A stretch of 64,000 bases of DNA from Streptomyces xanthophaeus. Its GTDB lineage: Bacteria > Actinomycetota > Actinomycetes > Streptomycetales > Streptomycetaceae. The translations under genes were made by a program, and so were the position numbers. Location: NCBI RefSeq assembly GCF_000725805.1, contig NZ_JOFT01000011.1, positions 124,001-188,000 on the forward strand. Reading direction: 5' to 3'. Under the pieces are notes generated by a model. That model did no database searches, had not been told where the DNA came from, and saw only the letters and a list, made by a program, of their open reading frames with translations. Numbering within the stretch: position 1 is the first letter of the stretch; every line of letters begins with the position of its first letter. Shown here one piece after another: positions 25,855-34,328 of this stretch.

Positions 25855-25868
25855 TTAGCCTGCGCTTC

Positions 25869-26765
25869 ATGAATCCGGACTATGAACTGAGCGCTCTTGC
25901 TGTCCAGGAGGAGCTCCCCGCCGACCTCTTACGGCGGTTGCTGCGGCATCCTCAGGCCCGCCGCGCGACGGCACTCCACCGCAGGGACCTGACCACGGAG
26001 TCGATCGAGGAGATCATCGGACTCGGCTCCGCACGCAGTCTCGCCGCCAACTCCTCCCTGCCCAGCGAGGTCAGGCTCCGCCTGGCGGAACACCCGGAAT
26101 CGTCCGTCCGAGGCGCGGTCGCAGCATCGCTCACCGACGCACCGCCCGGACTTCTGGCCCGGCTGGCGGAAGACCAGGACTCCCTGGTGCGCATGTTCCT
26201 CGCGATGAACGATCACCTGCCGCCCGAGCTCCTCACCGTCCTGGCCGGAGATCCGGACGCGAATGTGCGGCAGTGGGTCGTCCAGCACCGGCGGGACACC
26301 CCGGAGGCGGTACGCCGGGCTCTGCTGACGGATCCCGATCCGAACGTCCGCAACGCTGCCGCCTCGACGTACACCCCGCCGGCGGACCTGCTGCCCGTGC
26401 TCCTGGCCGATCCGCACACCCGTGCCGCCACCGTCCGGCACACCGGCCCGTCGCCGGAGCTGGCCGCGGATCCGGATTCCTGTGTTCGCAAGGCCGTTGC
26501 CGCCCATCCGGACCTGTCAGCCGAGCTGCGGGACGTACTGGCACAGGACCCGGACCCCTTCGTCCGCAACGCGATCGCGGCCCGCGCGGACACTCCCCCG
26601 GCTGTGCGTGAGAGCCTCGTGGCCACCCTGGCGACGGACGACCCCCTGACCGACTGGTTCCTCTCCTTCCAGCGGAACACCCACGCGTGCCCGCCGCCTG
26701 CACCGGCTCCGCCCAGTCTCACGCGAGAACAGGCGGAAGCCCTCCTCGCCCGTGCGGGCCTGTAG
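25869..26765 (+). CDS. Leucine-rich-repeat-variant (LRV) protein with a TTA codon
   Basis: The 298-residue protein consists of about ten 24-residue helical repeats such as LPSEVRLRLAEHPESSVRGA, LPPELLTVLAGDPDANVRQW and LSAELRDVLAQDPDPFVRNA. The repeated pattern D-P-[DN]..VR is typical of LRV/HEAT-like scaffold proteins. Codon 21 is a TTA (25929-25931), so translation probably needs the bldA leucine tRNA. The IS701 unit ends 14 bases before its ATG, so its own promoter is displaced. A larger relative lies at 59476-60969. Confidence 0.85.
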   Translation: MNPDYELSALAVQEELPADLLRRLLRHPQARRATALHRRDLTTESIEEIIGLGSARSLAANSSLPSEVRLRLAEHPESSVRGAVAASLTDAPPGLLARLAEDQDSLVRMFLAMNDHLPPELLTVLAGDPDANVRQWVVQHRRDTPEAVRRALLTDPDPNVRNAAASTYTPPADLLPVLLADPHTRAATVRHTGPSPELAADPDSCVRKAVAAHPDLSAELRDVLAQDPDPFVRNAIAARADTPPAVRESLVATLATDDPLTDWFLSFQRNTHACPPPAPAPPSLTREQAEALLARAGL

Positions 26766-27212
26766 GCGCAGACTTCTCCACTTCAGGCAACCCGGGCCGG
26801 CCCGCGCCTCAGAGCACGACGGGCCGACGCGTCAGAGCCTCTCCGGGTGATGTCCGCGACGACGGGGCGAGCCGGCCGGGCCGCCTCCCTCGCCACCTGC
26901 TCCCGGCTCCTGTTTCCGTCGTACTCGGCGAAGTCGTACGCCACGTAGTCCGCGCTGAAGGAGGCCTACGCCAGGGCAGTCGGCCTCGGTCCGCGCCTGC
27001 CGTTCACGCAAGTCGCCTTCCTCCCGGGCCCGAACGGCCACGGCCGAACCCTGCTCCGACGCACCGCCCACGTCCCCGACCCCACCCGCTGGGACTGCCA
27101 CGCCCCCAGGCCCCGCCGGGCTTCCACATCAGGGTGTGCGTGGCCGGCCGAGGGGCCGGGCTGCTCTCGTGCTCCATTGCGGCCGACAGGTCCACGAGGG
27201 GGAACGAGGGCA
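26766..27212. other. Intergenic or decayed region
   Basis: About 450 bases. A plus-strand stretch near 26958-27110 (AYARAVGLGPRLPFTQVAFL, PGPNGHGRTLLRRTAHVPDP) looks like old coding sequence but cannot be assigned. No intact gene is supported. Confidence 0.4.
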
Positions 27213-27551
27213 ATGGAGTACATCAACCTGAACGGGCAGATCGGCGACCTGTCCGGCGTCTTGGACCCTCGTCGATACCTGGAGCACCTGCCCTCGCCGG
27301 CTGACGATCTGCCGGCCGGAGCCCGGGGCTTCGCCGCTGCCCGCGACCACTACGACTTCTCCAGCAAGCGGTGCGTGAAGGACCTGGAAATCCAGCACGT
27401 CCGGGGTGCCGATGCCGATGACCAGCAGATGGAAATCCACTTCCGCCACAACTGCTGTAAGCACGACGAGGACCTGACCATCCGTAAGCCCGACACACGC
27501 CGCCTTGGGAGCGACCAGCTCCTCCTCCGCCCTCCGGCGACCAGAATTTGA
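27213..27551 (+). CDS. Small hypothetical protein, first gene of an overlapping pair
   Basis: The 112-residue protein starts MEYINLNGQIGDLSGVLDPR. It has a conserved-looking core with aromatic and Cys/His residues (ARDHYDFSSKRCVKDLEIQH, MEIHFRHNCCKHDEDLTIR). The CC/H cluster could hold a metal. Its TGA overlaps the ATG of the next gene (TGATG), so the two are translated together. The last 20 residues look less conserved. I do not recognise the family. Confidence 0.6.
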   Translation: MEYINLNGQIGDLSGVLDPRRYLEHLPSPADDLPAGARGFAAARDHYDFSSKRCVKDLEIQHVRGADADDQQMEIHFRHNCCKHDEDLTIRKPDTRRLGSDQLLLRPPATRI

Positions 27552-27862
27552 TGGCCTACTCGCACGCGCGGACTTACGCTCCGACCATCATGAAATTCAG
27601 CGCCGTGTACACCGAGCAGGTCGGCAGGTTCCGGGACTACCTCCCGCCCGAAGACCGCCGCTCACTGCTGAGTCTCGTCAGCAGGGTCACCAGGGATCCG
27701 TACGGCCCCGACACCCACCTCGCGTACACGAACGACGACCTCACGCGGTCCAGCTGGTGTGATTCCGCCAGTGTTCAGTACATCGTGATTCCGGCCCGGA
27801 ACGTCGTCTATATCGTGGCAGCGGACATCTGGGACGCGCGGAGAGGTTTCAACATCACCTGA
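27551..27862 (+). CDS. Small hypothetical protein, possible RelE-like fold, second gene of pair
   Basis: The 103-residue protein shows IMKFSAVYTEQVGRFRDYLP, PEDRRSLLSLVSRVTRDPYG, then strands SASVQYIVIPARNVVYIVAA. The order of helix, helix and three strands ending in a hydrophobic hairpin recalls RelE-type toxins. Length, overlap with a small upstream gene and context would fit a toxin-antitoxin pair, but catalytic residues cannot be assigned. Function is inferred only weakly. Confidence 0.6.
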   Translation: MAYSHARTYAPTIMKFSAVYTEQVGRFRDYLPPEDRRSLLSLVSRVTRDPYGPDTHLAYTNDDLTRSSWCDSASVQYIVIPARNVVYIVAADIWDARRGFNIT

Positions 27863-28196
27863 GAACCTGTCGCCCACGGGAACGGTGCAAGGGAGCGTCA
27901 CGGGGCGCAGCGCAGCAAGACGGTCGACCGCTGCATCGACGCCGCGAGCAATGATTTCTTCTCACGCCTCGCGACGGCATGAAGGCATCAGCGGCACCTC
28001 TTCCGGCTCGGGCCGGCAGGTCCTCGCCGAGGTACTTCGGCGCGTGCCTGCGGGGCGCCGCCTGCGGGCGGCGGGGCTCTGCCGCGGCGTCTTGTCCTGG
28101 CGTTGTGGCGGTGCGGCCCCCTTTGAGGCGGGGCAGACGGCGGATTGGGCGCCTGCCCGGGCCGTCGGGTCCGGTGACTCGATCGCCGATGCCCCG
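27863..28196. other. Intergenic, no supported gene
   Basis: About 330 bases of GC-rich sequence with frames giving only Arg/Ala/Pro-rich products. No feature is supported before the hairpin at 28197. Confidence 0.4.
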
Positions 28197-28239
28197 GATC
28201 GGGTGGGGGTGCGTGCGCGTGGGGAACTCCCACCCGATC
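28197..28239. terminator. Hairpin terminator of the 64-aa membrane gene
   Basis: Perfect 11-bp arms GATCGGGTGGG / CCCACCCGATC with a 21-base loop, immediately past the minus-strand stop at 28244. Confidence 0.65.
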
Positions 28240-28243
28240 CCGT

Positions 28244-28438
28244 TCACGCCATGAGCTGGTGCAGGGCCATCACCGTGGCCCCGGCGGCCCCGAGGGCGGC
28301 CAGCATGCCGCCGAGGGTGAAGACGGCGGCGCCGGCCACGAAACCGGCGATGAGGATGATGGCCCATCGCTGGGGCAGGGGTTCCGGCCGGCTCGCGGTG
28401 GTGTTCACGGTGGTGTTGTCGTCGGGGTTGGTTTCCAC
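28244..28438 (-). CDS. Small membrane protein, 64 aa
   Basis: GTG at 28438 with AGGAG upstream starts VETNPDDNTTVNTTASRPEP. A single long hydrophobic region (WAIILIAGFVAGAAVFTLGG, MLAALGAAGATVMAL) could form two short membrane helices. Such proteins occur near plasmid-transfer or replication genes in Streptomyces, but no function is known. A hairpin terminator follows the stop. Confidence 0.65.
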   Translation of the reverse strand: METNPDDNTTVNTTASRPEPLPQRWAIILIAGFVAGAAVFTLGGMLAALGAAGATVMALHQLMA

Positions 28439-28594
28439 TGCGCTCCTGGTCACTGCTTGCTTGGACTGAGACGGCCCCGGGTTTCCCATGGGGCCGTTCG
28501 CGTTCGGTGCGAACGGCCGGCCGTTGCACCCCTTCTTCTGCGGGACGCAGTACCAAGTCTGAGGAACGTCTGAGGGTCCATCAGTGGCCACAGG

Positions 28595-28655
28595 CAACGC
28601 TTTGATCCGCGCTAGAGTCTTATAGCTCTTTCATACTGTGCGGATCAAAGCGTTG
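28595..28655. promoter_or_regulatory. Perfect 16-bp inverted repeat upstream of the 353-aa gene
   Basis: Arms CAACGCTTTGATCCGC (28595-28610) and GCGGATCAAAGCGTTG (28640-28655) are perfectly complementary, separated by an AT-rich 29-base spacer. The spacer holds a nested AGAG...CTCT dyad and -10-like TAGAGT and CATACT. It may be a double operator or a replication or recombination site. Confidence 0.7.
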
Positions 28656-28682
28656 AGGCCGAACTCGTGGTCGGGGGGATTC

Positions 28683-29744
28683 ATGCCCAAGGGGCTGACG
28701 GCTGTGGACCGTCGCTACCGGCGTCTGCAGCAGCTGCAGGACACCGGGCAGTTCGAACCGGTGAACAGGGCGCTGCAGAGGGTCTGGGAGAACGGAAGGC
28801 GCCCCGACCGCGTCCATCTGCGGCTTCCGCTGTTGCACTCGCGGCCGGAAGATCCGGCGCCGCCTCTCACACAGCTGCTGAACCCGCGCGGCATCGCGCT
28901 GCGGTTCTACCTGCTCGCTGTTTTCGAGGCACACTGCCGCCTTGAGCCCGGCGAGGCGTGGACGTCGTCCGGGCGGGAGCTCACCGGTCGCCTGGGCTGG
29001 TCCGACTTCGTGGCGGTCGACGCCGCGTACAGCAGCCAGAAGGGCTACCTGCACGATGAAGTCCTGCAGTACCGGGACGGGCAGTCCTGTCGAGTGCGCC
29101 AAGTGCAAGGGGCCCTGCGCACGCTGGAGGGCGTCGGAGGCGGCGGGCAGGCCCTCGTTCACGTGCCGCGCAAGAAGAACGGCGCTCGGGACTACGCGGC
29201 CTTCTCACTGATGCCGGAGGGCGGCAGCGGCGGGACGCTCACACCGGACCGTTACGTCCTGCCGCACCCCCGCGTCACCCGGACGTTCTCGATCCCCGTC
29301 GACTTCTTCCTCCAGGGCTGGGTGCAGGTTCTCACCCCGGCCGAGGTCGCCACCTGGCTCGTCCTGCAGCTGCTGAGCCAGGAATTCCCCGACAAGCACA
29401 GGAAGTGGGGGGTCTACCTCTACGCGGACAAGCGCGAAGGGTACTTCCGCCTGAAGCGTGACTCGTACGAGGACTCCTGCAACGCGCTGCGCAGCTTCGG
29501 TCTGATCCGGGAGCCCCGTCTGCCCGCGTCTGTCGTCGCCGCCGCGCAATTGCTGGAGTCGATGTCGGATGGCCCCCGTGCGAAGGACATCCTGAGGGCG
29601 ATCCCACGCAAGGAGGCCCCCTTGGGCGCGCCGCCCAAGTACGAGGCCAAACGTCACCACATGGCGGACGAGGTCCTTGGCAACTCTGCCCTGAAGGCGT
29701 GCATGCAGGGGATCACCTTCCGGCGGAAGCACCTGAGGGGGTGA
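28683..29744 (+). CDS. Hypothetical protein, 353 aa, possibly winged-helix DNA-binding
   Basis: The protein starts MPKGLTAVDRRYRRLQQLQD. It is basic, with helical segments and recurring wing-like motifs (PRGIALRFYLLAVFEAHCRL, LTPAEVATWLVLQLLSQEFP, FRLKRDSYEDSCNALRSFGL). The two similar halves recall tandem winged helices of plasmid replication initiators or regulators; this is inference from pattern only. ATG 28683 follows a GGGGGGA. The 16-bp inverted repeat just upstream would suit self-binding. I do not recognise the exact family. Confidence 0.75.
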   Translation: MPKGLTAVDRRYRRLQQLQDTGQFEPVNRALQRVWENGRRPDRVHLRLPLLHSRPEDPAPPLTQLLNPRGIALRFYLLAVFEAHCRLEPGEAWTSSGRELTGRLGWSDFVAVDAAYSSQKGYLHDEVLQYRDGQSCRVRQVQGALRTLEGVGGGGQALVHVPRKKNGARDYAAFSLMPEGGSGGTLTPDRYVLPHPRVTRTFSIPVDFFLQGWVQVLTPAEVATWLVLQLLSQEFPDKHRKWGVYLYADKREGYFRLKRDSYEDSCNALRSFGLIREPRLPASVVAAAQLLESMSDGPRAKDILRAIPRKEAPLGAPPKYEAKRHHMADEVLGNSALKACMQGITFRRKHLRG

Positions 29745-29860
29745 GGAGCGGCCTCCCCGCGGCCGCCACTCGGCTGGTCCGGGGCCGACACCGCGGGCCG
29801 GCGATGTGATGCGCACTACTCTCCGGGCGCCTCGGGTCGGGCATGCGCGATCATGAACCG

Positions 29861-30562
29861 ATGGACGCCCGTTTCCTTGGTATCGACGACCTGGCCGAAG
29901 TCCCGTCCGTGGCGGTCGTGGTCGACGTCATGCGTGCTTTCACCGTGGCCGCCTGGGCCTTCGGCCAGGGCGCGGAGAAGATCGTTCTTGCCGGGTCGCT
30001 GGACGAGGCCCTGGCGCTCAAGGCCCGCCATCCGGATTGGGTGGCGCTGAAGGACGGTCCGGCCGCGCCTGGTTTCGACACCGTCAACTCGCCAGGTCTG
30101 CTGCGGTCCATGGACCTCGGTGGACGGACCGTCGTGCAGAAGACCACGGCGGGGACGGTCGGCGCCCTGGCGGTCAAGGATGCGCCGTTGGTGCTGTGCG
30201 CCGGCTTCGTGGTGGCGGAGGCAACGGCTCGACTGCTGCGGACGCGCAGGAGCGGCAGCATCACCTTCGTGGTCACCGGCGAGGGCGGGCAGGCCGACGA
30301 GGATCTGGCGTGTGCTCAGTACATCGCCCGGAGGGTCACCGAGGCGGACACGGATCCTGCTGAGTTCCTCCGCCGCGCCGCCGAGTCGCGCGCCGCCTCG
30401 GAACTGGCGCAGGGGGTGCGCCAAGGAGTCCATCCCGATGACGTCGCGCTGTGTCTCGAGATCGACCGCTTCCCCTTCGCCATGGTGGCGACTTCGGAAG
30501 GCCCGCTCATGGTCCTGCGTCCGCACGCAATGCCTGCGCTGACCGACGAGAACCCGGCCTGA
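29861..30562 (+). CDS. comB: 2-phosphosulfolactate phosphatase (ComB) family protein
   Basis: The 233-residue protein has the ComB pattern: [20 protein letters not shown] with the DVMRA metal-binding turn, [33 protein letters not shown] and [19 protein letters not shown]. The archetype is a Mg2+-dependent acid phosphatase of coenzyme M synthesis. Streptomyces do not make CoM, so the natural substrate here is likely another phosphate ester. ATG 29843 is an alternative start. Confidence 0.88.
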   Translation: MDARFLGIDDLAEVPSVAVVVDVMRAFTVAAWAFGQGAEKIVLAGSLDEALALKARHPDWVALKDGPAAPGFDTVNSPGLLRSMDLGGRTVVQKTTAGTVGALAVKDAPLVLCAGFVVAEATARLLRTRRSGSITFVVTGEGGQADEDLACAQYIARRVTEADTDPAEFLRRAAESRAASELAQGVRQGVHPDDVALCLEIDRFPFAMVATSEGPLMVLRPHAMPALTDENPA

Positions 30563-30782
30563 CCGCGGGGGGGGGCGGTCCACCTCGGCGCCCGCTGCTC
30601 GACCGCGGCCCTCCCCCGGCCTCGGGACCGGTGAGCTCGCATGCTCGTATGTAGCGGCTTCACGAGTGGTTCGTGGGGCCGGTCGCGATCCGTAACGGCT
30701 GAGCGGACGTGGGTGCGGCCCCTGCTCGACTCAGCGCAGGACCAGCAGTGGACCTTGACGGGCAGCTGCGCGCGACTCGCGG
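30563..30782. other. Intergenic, convergent genes
   Basis: About 220 bases containing a nine-G run at 30569-30577. No gene is supported. Confidence 0.4.
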
Positions 30783-31169
30783 TCATACGTCGTCGAGCGG
30801 GATAGGAGTGGCCTGGTGGTAGTACAGCCGCCATGTCCCACTTGAACTCTGCTTGCGCCAGAGCGAGCTTCGCAGTGCCCGGCTCCCGTCGAACGTGGTC
30901 TCGTAAGTGAGGTGCACGAGCCCGGGCGCCAGCACCACACCGGAGAAGTTCGAGGCCTCATGGCGCGGACCGCTTTCAGCTGCGCCTTGCATCTCTGGCA
31001 GGTCGGCAAGCATCTCTTCGTACGTCCACCGCCGTCCCGATGCGCCGACCTCCACGAAGCCGGGATCCAGCAACTGCCGGGCACCTGAAGGCGAGGTACG
31101 CACGCCCGGGTCCATCAGGCTCAGTTCGCCGGCGATTGCTTCGCGTACCCCATCTGTCCCTCGGCTCAT
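30783..31169 (-). CDS. DUF4440/SnoaL-like nuclear transport factor 2 family protein
   Basis: The 128-residue protein starts MSRGTDGVREAIAGELSLMD. It shows the NTF2-like pattern LLDPGFVEVGASGRRWTYEE, FSGVVLAPGLVHLTYETTFD and LRSSLWRKQSSSGTWRLYYH. Such proteins are small pocketed cones, with roles from isomerase to binding protein. GAGGATG precedes the ATG at 31169. Confidence 0.9.
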   Translation of the reverse strand: MSRGTDGVREAIAGELSLMDPGVRTSPSGARQLLDPGFVEVGASGRRWTYEEMLADLPEMQGAAESGPRHEASNFSGVVLAPGLVHLTYETTFDGSRALRSSLWRKQSSSGTWRLYYHQATPIPLDDV

Positions 31170-31505
31170 GAAGACATCCTCGCGTAGATGACCAGGCCCT
31201 TCGCAACCGAGTTGGCACCCACGGAGCACAGCTCGGTCAACGGTCGGGTGGACCGTTCGCCGCCTACGGGACGACCTCATGGCCGGTGCCGTCCTCATCG
31301 TCGTCGAGTTTTGGCGCCTCTGGATCACGCAGCGGACGCAGAGGGCCGACGGCCGGGGTGGAGGCGGCAGAGCTGTAGCAACCGAGCATCGTCTCGACCC
31401 GCTTTCGCAGCCAGGCCGTCTGTACCGACGTTCCCGAGGCCGGTGAAGCGCGGCTCCTCGTAACTAGGAGGGTTGATTCCGGAAGCCGGAACATAAATCC
31501 CTTGC
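31170..31505. other. Intergenic before the ArsR-MFS operon
   Basis: About 335 bases between divergent genes. No supported gene; it should hold both promoters. Confidence 0.4.
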
Positions 31506-31533
31506 CCAATGGTCAAGAAGTGTTGACCATTGG
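31506..31533. promoter_or_regulatory. ArsR-type operator overlapping the translation start region
   Basis: Perfect 11-bp inverted repeat CCAATGGTCAA - GAAGTG - TTGACCATTGG ends 4 bases before ATG 31538, over the ribosome-binding area and a TTGACC hexamer. The position suits tight autorepression. Confidence 0.8.
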
Positions 31534-31537
31534 GGAC

Positions 31538-32077
31538 ATGCCTACCGATGAGCTTCCCGAGACGTTCCGCGTCACCACGGACGAGCAACTCCGCGCCGTT
31601 TCCAATCTCACGCGCCACCGGATCATGGCCGTGCTCCGCTTCGAGCCCGCGACGATCACGCAGATCGCCGAGCGGGTGGGCCTCGCGAAGGGGAGTTCCA
31701 GCTACCACGTACGGCTGCTGGAGCGGGCCGGCCTGGTGAAGGTGGTGCGGACGCGGAAGGTCCGGGGGGTCACCGAGCGGTACTACGCCATGGCCGCGCG
31801 GTCGATCGAGCTGCCGGATCCGGGCGAGGGAGGGCCGGACGTGCTGATGCGGCATGCGGTGGCGGACCTGGAAGCAGCGCCGGCGGATGGCGAGCGGCAC
31901 GTAGGGATGGTGCATCTGCGGCTCACCGAGCAGCAGTTCGCGGAGCTGGGGGCGCGGCTGGAGGCTCTGGCGGTCGAGTACCGGGAGCTGTCCGATCCTT
32001 CGCTGCCGGACGCTTCACTCGTCTTCGCCCTGTTCCACCCGGCCGCGCGCCAGCAGGCCGAAGGGGAGTCGAAATGA
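31538..32077 (+). CDS. ArsR-type winged-helix regulator of the downstream MFS pump
   Basis: The 179-residue protein has an ArsR-like HTH (TRHRIMAVLRFEPATITQIA, ERVGLAKGSSSYHVRLLERA, GLVKVVRTRKVRGVTERYYA). Its C-terminal helical domain lacks the CxC metal motif, as in drug-responsive relatives. The stop overlaps the MFS start by 4 bases (ATGA). A perfect dyad stands just before its ATG, so it probably represses its own operon until a drug binds. Confidence 0.92.
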   Translation: MPTDELPETFRVTTDEQLRAVSNLTRHRIMAVLRFEPATITQIAERVGLAKGSSSYHVRLLERAGLVKVVRTRKVRGVTERYYAMAARSIELPDPGEGGPDVLMRHAVADLEAAPADGERHVGMVHLRLTEQQFAELGARLEALAVEYRELSDPSLPDASLVFALFHPAARQQAEGESK

Positions 32078-33339
32078 CCTCAGACCTTCGGAAGCTGCCG
32101 ACCGGGTTCGGACGGCTGTGGACTGCGCAGACGGTGTCCTCGCTCGGTGACGGGGTGTCGCATGCCGCGCTCCCGCTGCTCGCACTGACGCTGACGCGGG
32201 ACCCGATGGCTCTCGCCGTCGTCACGGCCGCCGGAACGCTGCCGTGGCTGCTCTTCGGGGTGCTCGGCGGCGCGCTGGTCGACCGCTGGGACCGCAGGCG
32301 CACGATGTGGGTCACGGACGCGGCGCGTGCCGTACTGCTCGCGATACCCGCCGCCGCGGCCGCGCTCGACGTGCTGAGCATTCCGCTCCTCGCGGCCGTC
32401 GCCTTCCTCCTCGCCCTCGGCGGGCTCTTCTTCGACACGGCCGCCACGGCCTATCTGCCGGACCTGCTCGGCCGCGACCCCGCGCTCCTGGAGCGCGCCA
32501 ACTCCCGCCTGCGCGGCGCCCAGACCGCCGCGTCCGGCTTCGCGGGGCCGCCTGCGGGCAGCGCCCTGCTCGCGCTCGGGCGGGCGGTTCCGCTGCTCGC
32601 CGACGCGGTGTCGTTCGCGCTCTCCGCGGTGCTCGTACGGTCGCTGCCTGCCGTACCCCGGCCCGTACCGCAGGCCCGTGAGTCGCTGCTGCGGCAGGCG
32701 CGGGCCGGGGCCTCGTACGTCTTCCGGGACCGGTTGCTGCTCGGGCTCGCGCTGCGTCCGGCGGTCGGGAACATCGCCTTCATCGCCGTGGAGACCGTAC
32801 TCGCCCTCTTCGCGCACGACCGTCTCGGCATCGGCACCTTCGGCTTCGGCCTGCTCCTCACGGCGGAGGCCACCGGCGGACTGCTCGGCGCGGGCATCGC
32901 CTCCTTCCTCGGCCGGAAACTCGGCACCGGCACCGCGCTGACCTGCACGGCCGCAGTCGAGGGGCTAGCCATCCTGGGCCTTGCCGCCGCCCCGAACCCG
33001 TACGTGGCCGGGCTCGCACTCGCCGTCTGCGGAGCGGGCATGGGCGCCACGATGGTGCTCGCCCCCTCGCTGCGACAGGCGATCGTCCCCGCCGACCTCA
33101 TGGGCCGGGTCACCTCCACCTCCCGCATGCTCGCCATGTGCGCCGCCCCGTTCGGCGCCTTCCTCGGCGGCTGGCTGGCCACCACCTTCGACGTACGGAC
33201 CCCGTTGTACGCCGCCGCCGGCCTCCTCCTCACCATGACCGCCGTCACCGCGACCATGACCAGCAACCGCCAGGTCGAGGCGGCGCTGCGTGCGGCCGCC
33301 CCGGAATCCCTGGATCCCGTTCAGGAGGGTGTCAAGTAG
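32074..33339 (+). CDS. MFS efflux transporter
   Basis: The 421-residue protein has about 12 membrane segments. It shows the MFS loop motif GALVDRWDRRRTMWVTDAAR between TM2 and TM3 and the central SRLRGAQTAASGFAGPPAGS. It resembles DHA-type exporters of the enterobactin/macrolide class common in Streptomyces. ATG overlaps the ArsR TGA, so the pair is one operon controlled by the upstream dyad. Confidence 0.94.
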   Translation: MTSDLRKLPTGFGRLWTAQTVSSLGDGVSHAALPLLALTLTRDPMALAVVTAAGTLPWLLFGVLGGALVDRWDRRRTMWVTDAARAVLLAIPAAAAALDVLSIPLLAAVAFLLALGGLFFDTAATAYLPDLLGRDPALLERANSRLRGAQTAASGFAGPPAGSALLALGRAVPLLADAVSFALSAVLVRSLPAVPRPVPQARESLLRQARAGASYVFRDRLLLGLALRPAVGNIAFIAVETVLALFAHDRLGIGTFGFGLLLTAEATGGLLGAGIASFLGRKLGTGTALTCTAAVEGLAILGLAAAPNPYVAGLALAVCGAGMGATMVLAPSLRQAIVPADLMGRVTSTSRMLAMCAAPFGAFLGGWLATTFDVRTPLYAAAGLLLTMTAVTATMTSNRQVEAALRAAAPESLDPVQEGVK

Positions 33340-33646
33340 GGCTCCGCGTCGTCGCCGGCGGTGGTCTGGGGCTGCCCGGTCCGTCGACAGCTGCTCGGCC
33401 TCCAGCCGAATCGACGTCCCCTCGGTCAGAGAGACGCACGACGGCTTCGGCAGCCCGCATCACACGGTGGAGGATCGGACCCGTGAGCAGCAGCTCCACC
33501 AAGCGTGGCGGGCGTAGCCGACGGCCGGCCGGCGGGGTGGTAAAGCGGCACGGTCACAACTTTTGCTGACGATGCGCAACCGTTCCGCCGTCCTGCATGT
33601 CACAGCATGCAGGAGCGACCAACTCCAATGACCACCAGGGGGAAAC
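33340..33646. other. Intergenic before the SapA-like gene
   Basis: About 300 bases, no supported gene. The short inverted stretch CTGCATGTCACAGCATGCAG near 33592-33611 may be a regulatory dyad for the exoprotein gene. Confidence 0.4.
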
Positions 33647-34096
33647 ATGAAATTCACCCGTCCCGTCGTCACCACCACCGCACTCGCCGCCCTGGCCCTG
33701 GGGGCCACGACCGCGCTGGCGGCGCCCGCGACCGCCGCGCCCAACACCACTCCGCAGAAGGTGTGCGGAAGCGCCTACAAGACCGTGAACTCGGCCGCCA
33801 TCGGCACGCTGGGCACCGTCTACCTGACGTACAACGCCTCGAACGGCAAGAACTGCGTCGCGACCATCCGCAACAACCCGGGTGCGGCCGTGGACATGGC
33901 CCTCTGGATCGAAGTCCCCGAAACCTGGGAGCGGGGCGAGGACTACGGCCGGTACACGTCGTACGCGGGCCCGGCCTACGTGTACGGCAAGGGCCACTGC
34001 GTCGACTGGGGCGGTGGCATCAGCAACGTGCACGTGCAGGTGTACAACTCCAACTGTGGCGCGCGCAAGGAGCACCGGGTCACCGAGGTCCGCTGA
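33647..34096 (+). CDS. Secreted protein similar to spore-associated protein A
   Basis: The 149-residue precursor has a Sec signal peptide (MKFTRPVVTTTALAALALGA, cleavage near residue 30 after ATAA). The mature domain has VCGSAYKTVNSAAIGTLGTV, YLTYNASNGKNCVATIR and a C-terminal CVDWGGGISNVHVQVYN. The Cys pattern and YLTYNASNGKNC motif match the SapA-like family of Streptomyces exoproteins. AGGGGGAAAC precedes the ATG. Confidence 0.9.
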   Translation: MKFTRPVVTTTALAALALGATTALAAPATAAPNTTPQKVCGSAYKTVNSAAIGTLGTVYLTYNASNGKNCVATIRNNPGAAVDMALWIEVPETWERGEDYGRYTSYAGPAYVYGKGHCVDWGGGISNVHVQVYNSNCGARKEHRVTEVR

Positions 34097-34200
34097 CCTG
34101 AGCTCCTCCTGACCGCGACGTTCTGTACCGTCGTGCGGCTGTCGGGGGGGGGGCTGGAACTACGACCCGACGACCGCACGGGAACCGCTGTAGTCCGGCT

Positions 34201-34234
34201 CGCCCCGGCAGACTCGCCGAGTTCTGCCGGGGCG
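34201..34234. terminator. Hairpin terminator after the SapA-like gene
   Basis: 12-bp perfect arms CGCCCCGGCAGA / TCTGCCGGGGCG with a 10-base loop, about 105 bases past the stop. Confidence 0.65.
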
Positions 34235-34328
34235 GGGGCGCGTCCGGCCCCGTCCCTCGGGTGCGCGGCCGTCCGGTCGTACCGGCGAATGCCCAGCCGG
34301 GCAATCCGGTTCGATACGCCGTTCGAAG

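Noticed and set aside
32080..33266. Long minus-strand frames antisense to the MFS gene
   Set aside because: Products are Arg/Glu/Ser-rich shadows; the sense frame has clear transporter motifs.
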